This document shows, piece after piece, positions 7,411 through 17,873 of a stretch of 64,000 nt of DNA. The stretch covers positions 1-64,000 of the forward strand of contig NZ_JAGFPE010000001.1 in assembly GCF_025962655.1 (NCBI RefSeq), given 5' to 3'. This DNA comes from Candidatus Symbiopectobacterium sp. NZEC151. GTDB taxonomy: Bacteria > Pseudomonadota > Gammaproteobacteria > Enterobacterales > Enterobacteriaceae. How positions within the stretch are numbered: the first letter of the stretch is position 1; each line of letters starts with the position of its first letter. A model generated the notes under the pieces. That model searched no databases and was not told where the DNA came from. It worked only from the letters and a program-made list of their open reading frames with translations. The translations under genes and the position numbers were made by a program.

Positions 7411-8463
7411 ATGAATTACCAAAATGATGACTTAAGAATTAAAGAGATCAAAGAGTTGTTACCTCCTGTCGCGCTGTTGGAGAAATTTCCGGCCACCGCG
7501 CGTGCGGCAGAAACGGTCTCATTTACCCGCTCGGCAATTCACAAGATTCTGCATGGCACTGACGATCGTCTGCTGGTGGTGATTGGCCCGTGCTCGATTC
7601 ATGATACCAAGGCTGCAAAAGAATACGCCGCACGTTTGCTCACGCTGCGCAATGAATTAAGCGACGAACTGGAAGTGGTGATGCGTGTCTATTTCGAGAA
7701 ACCGCGCACTACTGTGGGTTGGAAAGGGCTGATTAACGATCCGCACATGGATAACAGCTATCAGATTAACGATGGATTGCGTATCGCCCGTCAACTGTTG
7801 GTAGAAATCAATGATAGCGGGTTACCTGCTGCGGGTGAGTTTCTGGACATGATCTCGCCGCAGTATCTGGCAGATTTGATGAGCTGGGGTGCCATCGGCG
7901 CACGCACCACGGAATCTCAGGTACACCGCGAACTGGCTTCTGGTCTCTCTTGTCCGGTTGGTTTCAAAAACGGCACCGATGGCACGATTAAAGTGGCGAT
8001 CGATGCGATTAACGCCGCGAGTGCGCCGCACTGCTTCCTGTCAGTGACCAAATGGGGCCACTCTGCCATCGTCAACACCAGTGGTAACAACGATTGCCAC
8101 ATTATTTTGCGTGGTGGAAAAGCGCCTAATTACAGCGCCGAGCACGTTAGCGCCGTTAAGGATGGGCTGGAAAAAGCCGGACTGCGCCCGCAGGTGATGA
8201 TCGATTTCAGTCATGCCAACAGCAGCAAACAGTTCAAGAAGCAGATGGACGTGGGGACGGATGTTTGCACGCAGATTGCTGGCGGTGAACGCGCAATCAC
8301 CGGTGTGATGGTGGAAAGCCATCTGGTGGAAGGCAATCAGAGCCTGGAAAGCGGCGAGCCGCTGGTTTATGGCCGCAGTGTGACAGATGCGTGTATCGGT
8401 TGGGAAGATACTGAAACGCTGCTGCGACAGTTGGCTGCGGCGGTTAAAACGCGACGCGCGTAA
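7411..8463 (+). CDS. aroG: 3-deoxy-7-phosphoheptulonate synthase, Phe-sensitive
   Basis: A 350-residue DAHP synthase, the same length as E. coli AroG and starting MNYQNDDLRIKEIKELLPP. It condenses phosphoenolpyruvate and erythrose 4-phosphate, the first step of the shikimate pathway, and is feedback-inhibited by phenylalanine in E. coli. Visible motifs include VIGPCSIHD (metal Cys), the GTDGTIKVAIDAINAA region, and IDFSHANSSK. An additional ATG directly precedes the chosen start; the second was taken to match the family. The aroG-gpmA neighbourhood is as in E. coli, except that a DUF1016 gene is inserted between them. Confidence 0.97.
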   Translation: MNYQNDDLRIKEIKELLPPVALLEKFPATARAAETVSFTRSAIHKILHGTDDRLLVVIGPCSIHDTKAAKEYAARLLTLRNELSDELEVVMRVYFEKPRTTVGWKGLINDPHMDNSYQINDGLRIARQLLVEINDSGLPAAGEFLDMISPQYLADLMSWGAIGARTTESQVHRELASGLSCPVGFKNGTDGTIKVAIDAINAASAPHCFLSVTKWGHSAIVNTSGNNDCHIILRGGKAPNYSAEHVSAVKDGLEKAGLRPQVMIDFSHANSSKQFKKQMDVGTDVCTQIAGGERAITGVMVESHLVEGNQSLESGEPLVYGRSVTDACIGWEDTETLLRQLAAAVKTRRA

Positions 8464-8488
8464 AAAGTGGTTAACGAGCACATCGCTT

Positions 8489-8516
8489 GTTCCTGACCCC
8501 TGAAAGGGTCAGGAAC
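8489..8516. terminator. Strong hairpin between converging aroG and the DUF1016 gene
   Basis: The 11-base arms GTTCCTGACCC / GGGTCAGGAAC surround a 6-base loop, placed midway in a 72-base convergent gap. The stem is very stable but neither strand shows a T-tract. Confidence 0.6.
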
Positions 8517-8535
8517 GTCTGATGAATAGGAATGT

Positions 8536-9678
8536 TTACTTTTTGGCATCCGAGACGGGTTGTGTCACCCCGCGCGAGGCCAGCATACGTTGTGTATTTT
8601 CAAGCTCTTCTTGCAGTAACTCAGCATTTGGCAGCACCGTGCGAAAGTTTGCTGCCATCACCTTGGTAGGGAGTCCTTCCAAGGCATATCTTGCTAAAGC
8701 ATGACCTCTGTCAGCACAGAGAATTAAGCCCACGGGAGGATTCTCGTCAGGCAAGGTCCAGTGTTCTTTGGCATAGTTACAGTACATATGCATCTGGCCT
8801 ACATCCCCATGAGTCAGACTACCGAGTTTTAAATCAACGATGACCAGACAGCGCAACTGGCGATGAAAGAATAGCAGATCAACGCGATACCAGGTCTGAT
8901 CAATGCGTAGTCGTCGCTGTCGTCCGATAAAGGTAAAACCATCACCGAGTTCCAGCAGAAAGTCCTCTAATCGATGGATTAACGCTTCTTCCAGATCGGA
9001 CTCTGAATACTCGTCTTTGAGATCGAGAAACTCCAGCACGTAAGGATCTTTGATCGCCTCATTGGGAGTAACAATGTCTTGTTGCTTCGGTATTGAGCCA
9101 GTGACCAGCATGGCTGCTTTATCACGGGAAAGCGCAGTGCGCTCATAAAACTGGCTACTGATTTGTCGGTCGAGTTGTCGCACACTCCAGCCGCCTTGTA
9201 GCGCTTCGGTTTCATAGAATTGGCGGGCATAGGCATCCTTGACCGATAACAGACGAACATAGGCTGACCACGGCAGTGTGAAAAACTGTGCCAGTTCAGT
9301 GAGTTCAAAATTCCGAGACAGTGTCTCGGAATTTGTCGGATCGCGTTGCTTGCCAGATTTCCGAGACACTGTCTCGGAAATCATTGAACGTGAGTAGGTG
9401 AGGAAGAATCGGCGCATATTTTCCAGATTATCCACGCTGAAGCCGCGCCCAAACCGTGCTGTCAGATCATTGGATAAGCGCGCAATCAATTGCTCGCCGT
9501 AACCGGCTCGACGTCTGCCCTTCTGCTCGGCCTCAATAACGCGTCGGCCAATATCCCAGTAGCTCGCTGTCATCAATGCATTGACGCTGTAGGCTACGGT
9601 GTGGCGAGCATCATCGAGCAACGCTACGATACCATTGTGGATACTGGCATAACCCGAGGGTAATGCGGTGCGCTTCAT
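8536..9678 (-). CDS. DUF1016/YhcG-type PDDEXK nuclease-domain protein
   Basis: A 380-residue protein with the two-part architecture of YhcG: an N-terminal DUF1016 domain (about 15-190, with YWDIGRRVIEAEQ and YGEQLIARLS) and a C-terminal PD-(D/E)XK nuclease fold. Likely catalytic residues are Asp267 (YRVDLLFF), Asp282 and Lys284 (VDLKLG). The family's function is not settled; a role in DNA handling or genome defence has been proposed from the fold. Two near-identical palindromes are embedded in the linker between the halves and encode ISETVSRK (100-107) and NSETLSRN (116-123). It interrupts the usual aroG-gpmA pair, so it is likely acquired. The reading frame is intact. Confidence 0.88.
   Translation of the reverse strand: MKRTALPSGYASIHNGIVALLDDARHTVAYSVNALMTASYWDIGRRVIEAEQKGRRRAGYGEQLIARLSNDLTARFGRGFSVDNLENMRRFFLTYSRSMISETVSRKSGKQRDPTNSETLSRNFELTELAQFFTLPWSAYVRLLSVKDAYARQFYETEALQGGWSVRQLDRQISSQFYERTALSRDKAAMLVTGSIPKQQDIVTPNEAIKDPYVLEFLDLKDEYSESDLEEALIHRLEDFLLELGDGFTFIGRQRRLRIDQTWYRVDLLFFHRQLRCLVIVDLKLGSLTHGDVGQMHMYCNYAKEHWTLPDENPPVGLILCADRGHALARYALEGLPTKVMAANFRTVLPNAELLQEELENTQRMLASRGVTQPVSDAKK
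9309..9382. repeat. Two palindromes inside the DUF1016 gene
   Basis: Copy one, 9309-9333, has 12-base arms ending CCGAGACA around a single central base. Copy two, 9356-9382, has 13-base arms around one base. The 21-base cores are exact reverse complements of one another, and 22 bases separate the copies. Both stay in frame and fall in a variable linker rather than in either conserved domain. Confidence 0.85.
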
Positions 9679-9931
9679 CGCTACAGCAGATTTCTTTTTT
9701 TACTCAAGGCATCACCTCCGCAAAACACAGCCTCCTGCCATGTCATAGCGATGATGTTACGGCCTTGAACAGGCCTGACACTATCAAGGCGTTGGGCCCG
9801 TTGTTAACTTTTGAATCGGCATTCCAGAGAACGCCGTTATCAAGCCGATGCGTTGACGTTTTATACAGGCCCTGTTGGCAATTAACAGGGCGTGCCTTCG
9901 CCTGACGCAGAGGGCACGGTGCTAAAGCAAT
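9679..9931. other. Gap upstream of the DUF1016 gene and past the gpmA terminator
   Basis: No convincing gene is visible. A hairpin with perfect arms GCCCTGTT / AACAGGGC at 9869-9891 is the only structure I can support. The DUF1016 promoter should lie here, reading leftward, but no strong -35/-10 pair stands out. Confidence 0.4.
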
Positions 9932-9960
9932 AAAAAAACCCGGCATATGCCGGGTTTTTT
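9932..9960 (-). terminator. Intrinsic terminator of gpmA (symmetric)
   Basis: CCCGGCATATGCCGGG is a perfect palindromic stem flanked by A7 on the left and T6 on the right, 22 bases past the gpmA stop. The A7 reads as a U-tract on the gpmA strand; the structure would also stop rightward transcripts. Confidence 0.9.
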
Positions 9961-9982
9961 GTTACTACACATCAAACAGAAC

Positions 9983-10735
9983 TTATTTAGCTTTGCCCTG
10001 ATTGGCAACAGCAGCGGCTTTCGCTGCGATTTCGTCAGCGTCACCCAGATAGTAGTGTTTGATAGGCTTGAAGTTTTCATCGAACTCATACACCAACGGC
10101 ACGCCAGTCGGGATATTCAGCTCAAGGATTTCGTCTTCGCCCATGTTGTCCAGGTATTTCACCAGCGCACGCAGGGAGTTACCGTGCGCAGCGATAATAA
10201 CGCGCTCACCGCTTTTGATGCGTGGCAGAATGGTTTCGTTCCAGAACGGCACAACGCGTTCAATGGTCAGCGCCAGGCTTTCGGTCTGCGGCAGCTCAGC
10301 GTCAGTCAGAGACGCGTAGCGCGGATCGTGGCCAGGGAAACGCTCATCTTCACGGGTCAGCGCAGGCGGAGTGATAGCAAAACCACGACGCCATTGTTTA
10401 ACCTGATCATCACCGTATTTTTCTGCGGTTTCTGCTTTGTTCAGACCCTGCAACGCGCCGTAGTGGCGTTCGTTCAGTTTCCAGCTCTTTTCCACCGGCA
10501 GCCAAGCCTGATCCAGCTCGTCCAGGATGTTCCACAGCGTGTGAATGGCGCGTTTCAGCACAGAGGTATAAGCGAAATCGAAGGAGAAACCTTCATTTTT
10601 CAGCAATGTACCAGCGGCTTTGGCTTCTGAACGGCCCTTATCGGACAGATCAACATCGTACCAGCCTGTGAAGCGGTTTTCATTGTTCCACTGGCTTTCA
10701 CCGTGTCTCACCAGTACCAGCTTAGTTACAGCCAT
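9983..10735 (-). CDS. gpmA: 2,3-bisphosphoglycerate-dependent phosphoglycerate mutase
   Basis: A 250-residue histidine-phosphatase-fold enzyme interconverting 3- and 2-phosphoglycerate in glycolysis. The signature [10 protein letters not shown] contains the phosphorylated His11; the second catalytic histidine is in [12 protein letters not shown]. Length equals E. coli GpmA. AAGGAG precedes the ATG by 7 bases and a strong terminator follows. The 207-base gap to cusA is expected to hold its promoter. Confidence 0.97.
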   Translation of the reverse strand: MAVTKLVLVRHGESQWNNENRFTGWYDVDLSDKGRSEAKAAGTLLKNEGFSFDFAYTSVLKRAIHTLWNILDELDQAWLPVEKSWKLNERHYGALQGLNKAETAEKYGDDQVKQWRRGFAITPPALTREDERFPGHDPRYASLTDAELPQTESLALTIERVVPFWNETILPRIKSGERVIIAAHGNSLRALVKYLDNMGEDEILELNIPTGVPLVYEFDENFKPIKHYYLGDADEIAAKAAAVANQGKAK

Positions 10736-10942
10736 AGCTAAACTCCTTCATTCCTAAGATTTCAGTGATAACTGATCTCATTATATTGCTGCGCTGCAAT
10801 TAACGGCAATCAATAGTCACCGATAAACCTGATTTATCTGCATTAACTTTGCTCATTATCACGTTATGGCTTGCTCGTTTCAGCTCACAGCAATAGCCTG
10901 TCGGCCCAAGATGAGTATGGGCCGACATCACGGGATTGCCAC

Positions 10943-13900
10943 TCAGGCGCTATCGCCTCGTTTACGGTGGGTCAGCAAGTAGAACGCGGGGATCACCAGC
11001 ATCGACAGCAAGGGGGCTGTTACCATGCCGCCCACCATCGGTGCGGCAATGCGTTGCATCACCTCCGCTCCCGTGCCACCGCCCCACATAATAGGCAATA
11101 GCCCGGCCATGATGGTGGCGACTGTCATCACTTTGGGGCGCACGCGCAACACGGCACCTTCATGAATGGCCTCGCGCAGCAAAGGGAGCGCCAGCGTCTC
11201 ATCGGATTGTTGACGTTTTTCAATGGCGTGGTTGAGGTATAACACCATGATAACGCCGAACTCGGCCGCTACCCCGGCAAGCGCGATAAAGCCCACCGCC
11301 GCCGCTACCGATAAGTTATAGCCCAGCAGATAAAGCAGCCATACGCCACCAATCAGCGAAAAGGGCAGGGTGCCCATGATCAACAGCGCATCCTTCACCT
11401 TGCTGAACGTCACATAGAGCAGGATAAAGATAATCAACAGTGTGAACGGCAATACCACTTTGAGTTTGGCAGTCGCGCGCTCAAGATACTCAAATTGTCC
11501 AGACCAGCTTAGCGACACGCCTTCTGGCAATTGCACCTGCTGTTCTACCGCACGTTGCATATCCTGCACGGCAGATTTCAGATCGCGGCCGCGAATATCG
11601 ACATAGATCCAATCCGAAAGACGTGCGTTTTCACTTTTCAGCATGGGCGGCCCGTCGCTGATGCGAATATCGGCCAGTTCCGAGAGCGAAATTTGCCCAC
11701 CGCTTGCGGTAATGACCGGTAAATTCTTGAGTTTTTGCAGCGAATCGCGGATCTCACGCGGATAGCGCAGGTTGATAGGATAACGTTCGCGCCCCTCAAT
11801 GGTTTCGCCAATATTTTCCCCACCAACCACTACAGACACGATGGATTGCAGCTCTTTGACCGACACGCCATAACGCGCCGCCTTGGCGCGATCGATATCG
11901 ATATCAATATAGCGACCACCGGCCAGACGCTCTGCCAGCGCAGAGGTGACGCCGGGAACGCCGCGCACCACCTGTTCAATCTGCTCGGCCACGGTTTCAA
12001 TTTGCGCGATATTGCTGCCGTTCACTTTGATGCCCACCGGGCTTTTGATCCCCGTCGCCAGCATATCCAACCGGTTGCGGATGGGCGGGACCCAGATATT
12101 GGCGATCCCCGGTACTTTCACAATGCCGTCGAGTTCACTGACCAACTTGTCCATGGTCATGCCGGGCCGCCACTGATCTTTGGGCTTAAAACGTATGGTG
12201 GTTTCGATCATGGTCAACGGTGCGGGGTCGGTGGCGGTTTCTGCCCGACCCGCTTTGCCGAACACGGTGTCGACTTCCGGCACGGTTTTGATCAGCCGAT
12301 CCGTCTGTTGCAATAACCGTCCTGCTTCCCGTGCGGATATTCCCGGCAGGGTGGAGGGCATGTAGAGCAAGTCGCCTTCATCCAACGCGGGCATAAATTC
12401 GCTGCCCAATTGAGAAAGTGGATAGAGCGTCGCCAGCAGCAACATTCCCGCTACGGCCAGCGTCACTTTTGGCCACTGTAATACCCGATCCAGCAGCGGC
12501 TCATAGGCACGGATCAGCCAGCGGTTGAGCGGATTGGCGTGCTCATCAGGAATTTTTCCACGAATAAAATAGCCCATCAGCACCGGCACCAGCGTAATGC
12601 CCAGCCCGGCGGACACCGCCATGGCGTAGGTTTTGGTGAAGGCGAGCGGGGCAAACATTTTGCCTTCCTGCGCTTCGAGCGAAAACACCGGAATAAACGA
12701 CAGAGTAATGATCAGCAAACTACAGAAGAGTGCGGGACCCACCTCCACTGCGGCCTTTTCGGCTATCTTCCAATAGTCATCAGAGGCGGGTTGCTGGTTT
12801 GGATGCTCATGTCGCCACTGTTCCAGCACCTTGTGCATGTTTTCTATCATCACAATAGCCGCATCCACCATGGCTCCGATGGCGATGGCGATGCCGCCCA
12901 ACGACATGATGTTGGCGTTCACCCCCTGATAGTGCATGACAATGAAAGCGCCGAGAATACCCAGCGGCAGTGTCACAATGGCGACCAGAGCCGAACGGAA
13001 GTGGAACAGAAACAGCGTACACACCAGAGCAACGACAATAAACTCTTCGATCAGCTTGTGCGTGAGCGTGGTGATGGCGTTTTCAATCAAGTGCGAACGA
13101 TCGTAAACCGGAACAATTTCCACGCCTGCGGGCAGGCTGCGCTTGATGTCGTTCAGCTTTAGCTTGACCGCATCGATGGTTTCCAGCGCATTTTTTCCTG
13201 ATCGCATCACGATAATGCCGCCTGCGACCTCACCTTCACCATTGAGTTCAGCAATGCCACGCCGCATTTCTGGACCGATACGCAAGGTGGCGACATCTGA
13301 CAGCATAATGGGGATGCCGTCTCGGGTGGCGATCACCACGTGCTTAAAGTCATCAAGCGTTTTGAGATAGCCCGAGGTGCGCACCATGTACTCTGCTTCC
13401 CCAAGCTCGACAACGGAACCGCCGCCTTCCTGATTCGCGTTTTGTACCGCGGTCATTACCATCTCGTGGGAGAGGTTTAGGGCGCGCAATCGGTCTGGGT
13501 TGAGCACTATCTGGTACTGTTTAACCATGCCGCCGACGCTCGCGACTTCCGAAACGTTAGGTACGGTCTTTAACTCATATTTGATGATCCAGTCTTGAAT
13601 GGCGCGCAGGTCGCCAAGGCTGTGCTGGCCGGTTTTGTCTACCAATGCATATTCGTATACCCAGCCGACGCCGGTAGCATCGGGGCCAAGGGAAGCCTTC
13701 GCCTGAGGCGGCAACGTTGACTGCACCTGACTGAGATACTCCAGCACGCGCGAGCGCGCCCAGTAGGGATCGGTGCCGTCTTCAAACAGCACGTAGACAT
13801 AAGAATCGCCAAACATGGAGAAGCCGCGTACCGTTTTGGCACCGGGTACGGAGAGCATGGTGGTGGTGAGTGGGTAGGTTACCTGATCTTCCACCACTTG

Positions 13901-14074
13901 CGGCGCTTTACCGGGGTAGCCGACTTTGATAATGACCTGAACGTCGGAGAGATCGGGTAACGCATCAAGCGGCGCTTTTTGCACTGCCCACCATCCCCAT
14001 GCCGCCATCAGCATGGCGCTCAACAGCACCAATAGCCGATTGCGTAGCGACCAACGAATAATGGCTGCAATCAT
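10943..14074 (-). CDS. cusA: Copper/silver RND efflux pump, inner-membrane subunit
   Basis: A 1043-residue heavy-metal RND transporter, similar throughout to E. coli CusA (1047 aa). It uses the proton gradient to drive Cu(I)/Ag(I) through the CusCBA channel. The three-methionine site diagnostic of Cu/Ag pumps is conserved ([29 protein letters not shown]), as is the proton-relay region [21 protein letters not shown]. It has twelve membrane segments and two large periplasmic loops. Its ATG overlaps the cusB stop by four bases, so it is the last gene of a tightly coupled operon. Confidence 0.96.
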   Translation of the reverse strand: MIAAIIRWSLRNRLLVLLSAMLMAAWGWWAVQKAPLDALPDLSDVQVIIKVGYPGKAPQVVEDQVTYPLTTTMLSVPGAKTVRGFSMFGDSYVYVLFEDGTDPYWARSRVLEYLSQVQSTLPPQAKASLGPDATGVGWVYEYALVDKTGQHSLGDLRAIQDWIIKYELKTVPNVSEVASVGGMVKQYQIVLNPDRLRALNLSHEMVMTAVQNANQEGGGSVVELGEAEYMVRTSGYLKTLDDFKHVVIATRDGIPIMLSDVATLRIGPEMRRGIAELNGEGEVAGGIIVMRSGKNALETIDAVKLKLNDIKRSLPAGVEIVPVYDRSHLIENAITTLTHKLIEEFIVVALVCTLFLFHFRSALVAIVTLPLGILGAFIVMHYQGVNANIMSLGGIAIAIGAMVDAAIVMIENMHKVLEQWRHEHPNQQPASDDYWKIAEKAAVEVGPALFCSLLIITLSFIPVFSLEAQEGKMFAPLAFTKTYAMAVSAGLGITLVPVLMGYFIRGKIPDEHANPLNRWLIRAYEPLLDRVLQWPKVTLAVAGMLLLATLYPLSQLGSEFMPALDEGDLLYMPSTLPGISAREAGRLLQQTDRLIKTVPEVDTVFGKAGRAETATDPAPLTMIETTIRFKPKDQWRPGMTMDKLVSELDGIVKVPGIANIWVPPIRNRLDMLATGIKSPVGIKVNGSNIAQIETVAEQIEQVVRGVPGVTSALAERLAGGRYIDIDIDRAKAARYGVSVKELQSIVSVVVGGENIGETIEGRERYPINLRYPREIRDSLQKLKNLPVITASGGQISLSELADIRISDGPPMLKSENARLSDWIYVDIRGRDLKSAVQDMQRAVEQQVQLPEGVSLSWSGQFEYLERATAKLKVVLPFTLLIIFILLYVTFSKVKDALLIMGTLPFSLIGGVWLLYLLGYNLSVAAAVGFIALAGVAAEFGVIMVLYLNHAIEKRQQSDETLALPLLREAIHEGAVLRVRPKVMTVATIMAGLLPIMWGGGTGAEVMQRIAAPMVGGMVTAPLLSMLVIPAFYLLTHRKRGDSA

Positions 14075-15591
14075 TGTTGATGTCCTTGGTGGTGGTGGGC
14101 ATTGCCGTTAGACACGGAGATGACACTCACTAACCGTGCACCCTCTTCTGGCAGCGCAAAGGTGAAGCTGACCTGTTGACCGATGGTCAGTGAAGGGCGT
14201 AGTTCAGCAGAGGCAACAAAGTCCATGGTCATCGGGTCCCAGTTCAGTGCGGCAACCGGGCCGTGCGAAATCGTAATCGTGTCGCCGTCGATCGCCTCGA
14301 TTTTCCCTTCCGCCTGGTAGGTGGGGGACGCGCTGGCCGCCGGGGTATCCTGTTTAGGTTGATCGTCTGCCATTTGTGGCAGTGCACTTTTCAGGCTCGC
14401 TTCTGAATCAATCAGGAATTGGCCGGACGTAACCACCGACTGGCCCGCGTTAAGGCCGTGAGTAACTTCTACCCAACCATTTTGGCTACGGCCTGTTTTC
14501 ACTTCGACCGGCGTGAAGTGACCGTTACCGTCAGCCAGCAGTACTCGATTGTGCGTGCCAGTGGTGATGAGTGCTTCGTCGGGAATAGCGACCACGGGAG
14601 ACGTGGTGATGGGATGCGTCAGTGTCACGTTGAGGATCATGCCAGGTTTGAGTAAGTGCTCTGGATTTTCCAGTGTCAGCCTGGCCTTTAGCGTGCGCGT
14701 TGAGGCTTCCAGATTGGGCAACAGTTCGTCCACCTTGCCATGAAAGGTTTTCCCCGGCCAACTGTCCGTGCTGGCACTGATGTCACTTCCGCGCGACAGT
14801 AGGCTGGCCTGACTTTCTGGGTAATCCACCACAATCCATACCGGGTCGAGCGTTGCCAGTTCAAACAGGGATTGTGCGGCGTTGACCTGCGCGCCTTCAC
14901 GCACGTCCAGCTTATTGATATAGCCCTGTGCGGGGGCGCGCAGCGTGATGCGGGTTTGCGGTTTTCCCGAACGCTCAACGGCTTTAACAATCTCTTCTGG
15001 CATAAACTGCAATTGCAGACGTTCGCGTGCGGCGGTAACCAAAGACGCATCGCCCCATTGGCGAATGGCGAGGTATTCCTGCTGTGCGGCCGACCACTGC
15101 GGCATCCACAGCTGTGCCAGAGGATCGTTACGTTGAACAAACTGCTGCGGTGCTTTCACATACAGTTTTTCGACCAGCCCGTTGGCGCGCGCCGAAAGAG
15201 TCTCAATACCACGTTCATCGGTGGCGACAGTACCAAAGGCGCTCAGTTGCAGATCTAACGTGCGCTGCGTTGCCTGAGCCGTTTTCACGCCCAGATTTTG
15301 CTGTTGGCGTGCGCTGATGGTGATGCCACCGTCATCCTGAGTTTCATCGGCGTAGCGCGGCACCAGATCCATGTCCATAAAGGGGGACTTACCCGGTTTA
15401 TCAAAGCGCTGCCCTGGCGTCATCGGATCATACCAATAGAGTACTTTTCTTGGTGTTTCTTGTGGCGCAGTCGTTACTGTGCTGGCAACCGGGGTAGCAC
15501 GATGGCCGGAGGAGGCTCCCAGTTGGTATCCCACGGCCAGCGCAGCGGCAACGGCAATAGCGACGACGCTTAACGTAACGATCGGTTTCAT
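14071..15591 (-). CDS. cusB: Copper/silver efflux adaptor CusB with fused CusF-like domain
   Basis: A 506-residue membrane-fusion protein. After an N-terminal membrane anchor (about 5-25) comes a metal-binding segment [19 protein letters not shown] followed by FMDMDL, with the methionines that take metal from CusF. The adaptor hairpin, lipoyl and beta-barrel domains end near 400. Residues 425-494 form an extra CusF-like domain: His443, Trp451, Met454 and Met456 have exactly the CusF ligand spacing. A His-rich tail HHHQGHQQ ends the protein. E. coli CusB (about 407 aa) lacks this extension. The start at 15591 was chosen because it overlaps the cusC stop (ATGA), like the next junction. Confidence 0.93.
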   Translation of the reverse strand: MKPIVTLSVVAIAVAAALAVGYQLGASSGHRATPVASTVTTAPQETPRKVLYWYDPMTPGQRFDKPGKSPFMDMDLVPRYADETQDDGGITISARQQQNLGVKTAQATQRTLDLQLSAFGTVATDERGIETLSARANGLVEKLYVKAPQQFVQRNDPLAQLWMPQWSAAQQEYLAIRQWGDASLVTAARERLQLQFMPEEIVKAVERSGKPQTRITLRAPAQGYINKLDVREGAQVNAAQSLFELATLDPVWIVVDYPESQASLLSRGSDISASTDSWPGKTFHGKVDELLPNLEASTRTLKARLTLENPEHLLKPGMILNVTLTHPITTSPVVAIPDEALITTGTHNRVLLADGNGHFTPVEVKTGRSQNGWVEVTHGLNAGQSVVTSGQFLIDSEASLKSALPQMADDQPKQDTPAASASPTYQAEGKIEAIDGDTITISHGPVAALNWDPMTMDFVASAELRPSLTIGQQVSFTFALPEEGARLVSVISVSNGNAHHHQGHQQ

Positions 15592-16865
15592 TGTTTGGTT
15601 TCCTGCGGTAGTAGCTTGGTATCCTGAGGGATCAAATAACGAATAGCGGCCCAACTGGCAGCGAGCGCTTTTTGCGCGTTGATCTGTTCAATTTCGCTGT
15701 TCAGCAGTGCGCGTCTGGCATCAAGGTTTTCTGCCAGCCCGCTGCTGCCAGTGCGATATTCGGCATCCAGCAATTTGAGCCGTGAGCGTTGCAGCGGGAT
15801 CACCTCAGTGGCCTGACGATCGTAGATGGATTTCGCCGCCTGATACTGTGCGATAAGCGCATCCAGTTCGGCCTGATGTGCACGCGTCAGTAAGGTCAAT
15901 TGATCGTTGGCTTCATAGGTTCGAGACATATCGGCTGCATAATCTTTATCCTGCCGCCGTGATTTGAATAACGGCAGATCGACCGTCAACATCACGCCGC
16001 CCATGTCCTCTAATCCATCTGCCCGCTTGCCGTAGTACACTTCCACCCCGACATCCGGGATGGCAGCGACGGCGGACTGCGCTGATTTTGCCTTGGCGGC
16101 ATCCGCTTCGCGTGCGGCCTGAATGATTTCGGGGTGCTGCTTGATGGCATCAATCAACGCACTCTGACTGGCGGGAAGCCGAGTGATGGTAGGGAAATCG
16201 CCGCTGACGCGCGTGATGTCCGCCCCCGTCAATTGTTTGAGCCGGGAACGTGCCACCTCAACGTCACGTTTGGCGTTATCCAATTGGTTTTTCATCTCAT
16301 TGACCGTGAGTTGCAGCGCCAGAACGCTGCTGGCGCTGTTGCTGCCACTCGCGACCCCGGCTTTTTGCATGCCAAGCTGCCGCTGAGTGTCGTTCAGCAG
16401 GCGTTCAATGGCTTGCTGCGCATGTTGCCCCAGCGCCAGCGCGAACCAGGCCAGAGAGGCTTCTCGTTGCAACGTGGCGCGAATCACGTCCTGATTGGCC
16501 TCCGCTTTACGCGCTTCTGCGCGAATGGCATCTGACTTGCGTTCGCGTTTAGTGCTGCTGACATAATCCTGCATGATGCCAACACGTTGCATGGTCATGT
16601 CAGAACGGGTGAAGCGATGCGCATTGGCGCCACTGACCGGAAAGTTCTCAATCCCGACTTTAAGTTTAGGGTCGGGCAACTGCATGGCAGAATCCGCCAT
16701 ATTATTCAGGGCGTTCACCTGGTGATGATTGGCAGAAATTTCTGCTGAATACTGTTCAGCGGCCGCCAGAGTTTGATCGAGCGTTGTGGCCTGAGCGGTA
16801 AACATCGCGCAGCCAAAGAGCCACGGCAGGGCATAGCCCGCCTGTTGTAGACGAAGCGTCAACAT
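15588..16865 (-). CDS. cusC: Outer-membrane channel of the copper/silver efflux system
   Basis: A 425-residue TolC/OEP-family protein with an N-terminal signal sequence and two repeats of coiled-coil-forming helices. It would form the trimeric outer-membrane exit duct of the CusCBA complex. It is closer in length and sequence style to CzcC-type factors than to E. coli CusC (457 aa). A Cys at residue 19 (WLFGC) could be a weak lipobox, but cleavage after AQA at about 26 is equally plausible. GAGG lies 5 bases before the ATG. It overlaps cusB by four bases. Confidence 0.9.
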   Translation of the reverse strand: MLTLRLQQAGYALPWLFGCAMFTAQATTLDQTLAAAEQYSAEISANHHQVNALNNMADSAMQLPDPKLKVGIENFPVSGANAHRFTRSDMTMQRVGIMQDYVSSTKRERKSDAIRAEARKAEANQDVIRATLQREASLAWFALALGQHAQQAIERLLNDTQRQLGMQKAGVASGSNSASSVLALQLTVNEMKNQLDNAKRDVEVARSRLKQLTGADITRVSGDFPTITRLPASQSALIDAIKQHPEIIQAAREADAAKAKSAQSAVAAIPDVGVEVYYGKRADGLEDMGGVMLTVDLPLFKSRRQDKDYAADMSRTYEANDQLTLLTRAHQAELDALIAQYQAAKSIYDRQATEVIPLQRSRLKLLDAEYRTGSSGLAENLDARRALLNSEIEQINAQKALAASWAAIRYLIPQDTKLLPQETKQ

Positions 16866-16878
16866 ATCGACCTCGAAA

Positions 16879-17259
16879 TCAGTTAGCGGATGCTGAAATC
16901 AGATCGTAGCCGGAGGCGCTTTGGATAAAGGTGAAGTTCACCGTTTGTCCGACGCTTAACGGGCTGCCCTTGTAGGCACTGAGGCCAAAACGCATGGTCA
17001 TGGCGGGCCAGTTAAGTGCGGGAATCGGTTGGTGAGCGAAGGTGACGCTGGTGTTCGACCAGGCTTTTACCACACCGGTGCCGTGATACACCGTCGCGGC
17101 GCTGGTGGGTTGAGTGCCGTGGTTCATGCTACTGTGATCCATCGGCATGGACATCATGGCATTGTGATCGTGTGCGGAGGCAGACGAGGTTTCGGCAAAT
17201 GCGGGGGCTGTAGTAGCGATGGAAGCAAACAGGGCTATAGCGGTCAGTAACGTGCGCAT
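16879..17259 (-). CDS. cusF: Periplasmic copper/silver chaperone CusF
   Basis: A 126-residue secreted protein with signal peptide MRTLLTAIALFASIATTAPA followed by FA. A His/Met-rich linker (residues 30-48) leads into the CusF beta-barrel. The metal ligands His76, Trp84, Met87 and Met89 are present, so it can hold Cu(I)/Ag(I) with the characteristic tryptophan cap and pass it to CusB. The start at 17259 is supported by GGAG nine bases upstream; a longer reading frame from 17304 lacks a ribosome site and would mask the signal peptide. It lies 13 bases before cusC. Confidence 0.93.
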   Translation of the reverse strand: MRTLLTAIALFASIATTAPAFAETSSASAHDHNAMMSMPMDHSSMNHGTQPTSAATVYHGTGVVKAWSNTSVTFAHQPIPALNWPAMTMRFGLSAYKGSPLSVGQTVNFTFIQSASGYDLISASAN

Positions 17260-17323
17260 AATCAATATCTCCAGAATAAAACATAACCAATGATTGAAAA
17301 TCAATATGTTGTTATATCTGGAT

Positions 17324-17734
17324 TTATTCTCTGAAACGGCAGTATACGATCTCGGCCGGTGGCCCGGTTCGCGGTGGGGTTAACCAGGTGTGTTGGTCAG
17401 GAATGTTGGTATCGTTCGCCAACACCAGCAGCGTGCTGGTGTCATGTGTCATGGCATCCAGGTGCAGCGGTGAGGCAGTCTTTTGCGCAGTATCCGGCGT
17501 GCAGTGTTTATCACACAGCGGCGCTTTCACCATGGCTGAGGCGTGGTGAGACGTCTGCGTCATGTTCATGCCGTGGTGACTGACCACTTGCGTGGTTTGC
17601 ACCACCGGTTGGACATCGCACAGATGGGCTGCCAACGCCAGTTGGGTATTAAGCATCAGCCAACAAACAATCACGCCAAACGCCAATAGACGGCGCTTGC
17701 GTTGCGGTAATTGTCTGAAAGGCAACCCAAACAT
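17324..17734 (-). CDS. Small His/Met/Cys-rich protein heading the cus operon
   Basis: A 136-residue protein with one hydrophobic segment or signal anchor (about 14-35, LLAFGVIVCWLMLNTQLALA) followed by a polar region rich in His, Met and Cys (HHGMNMTQTSHH, LCDKHC). It resembles small proteins often seen beside copper-resistance genes, possibly of the DUF2946 type, but I do not recognise it with certainty. It is the first gene of the leftward cus operon, 64 bases before cusF, so a role in periplasmic copper binding or sensing is likely. No CusR or CueR box could be identified upstream. Confidence 0.7.
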   Translation of the reverse strand: MFGLPFRQLPQRKRRLLAFGVIVCWLMLNTQLALAAHLCDVQPVVQTTQVVSHHGMNMTQTSHHASAMVKAPLCDKHCTPDTAQKTASPLHLDAMTHDTSTLLVLANDTNIPDQHTWLTPPRTGPPAEIVYCRFRE

Positions 17735-17873
17735 GCGGAGCTTCCTGCGGAGTAGTCGAATAGCCCTACATATAACAATAAATTTTGCGTAAGCGAAAGC
17801 GTGAATTGTTCGCTGCGCACGCTCTTGACATAAATTTACGGTGCAAAAGCGTGCCCAGTCTGTCGTGGTGGCG

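Noticed and set aside
12539-13162. 207-codon frame opposite cusA with many histidines
   Set aside because: It is a shadow of the conserved cusA membrane-segment codons, with no ribosome site.
17735-17873. CusR or CueR operator for the cus operon
   Set aside because: Neither consensus could be matched; only short imperfect repeats are present.
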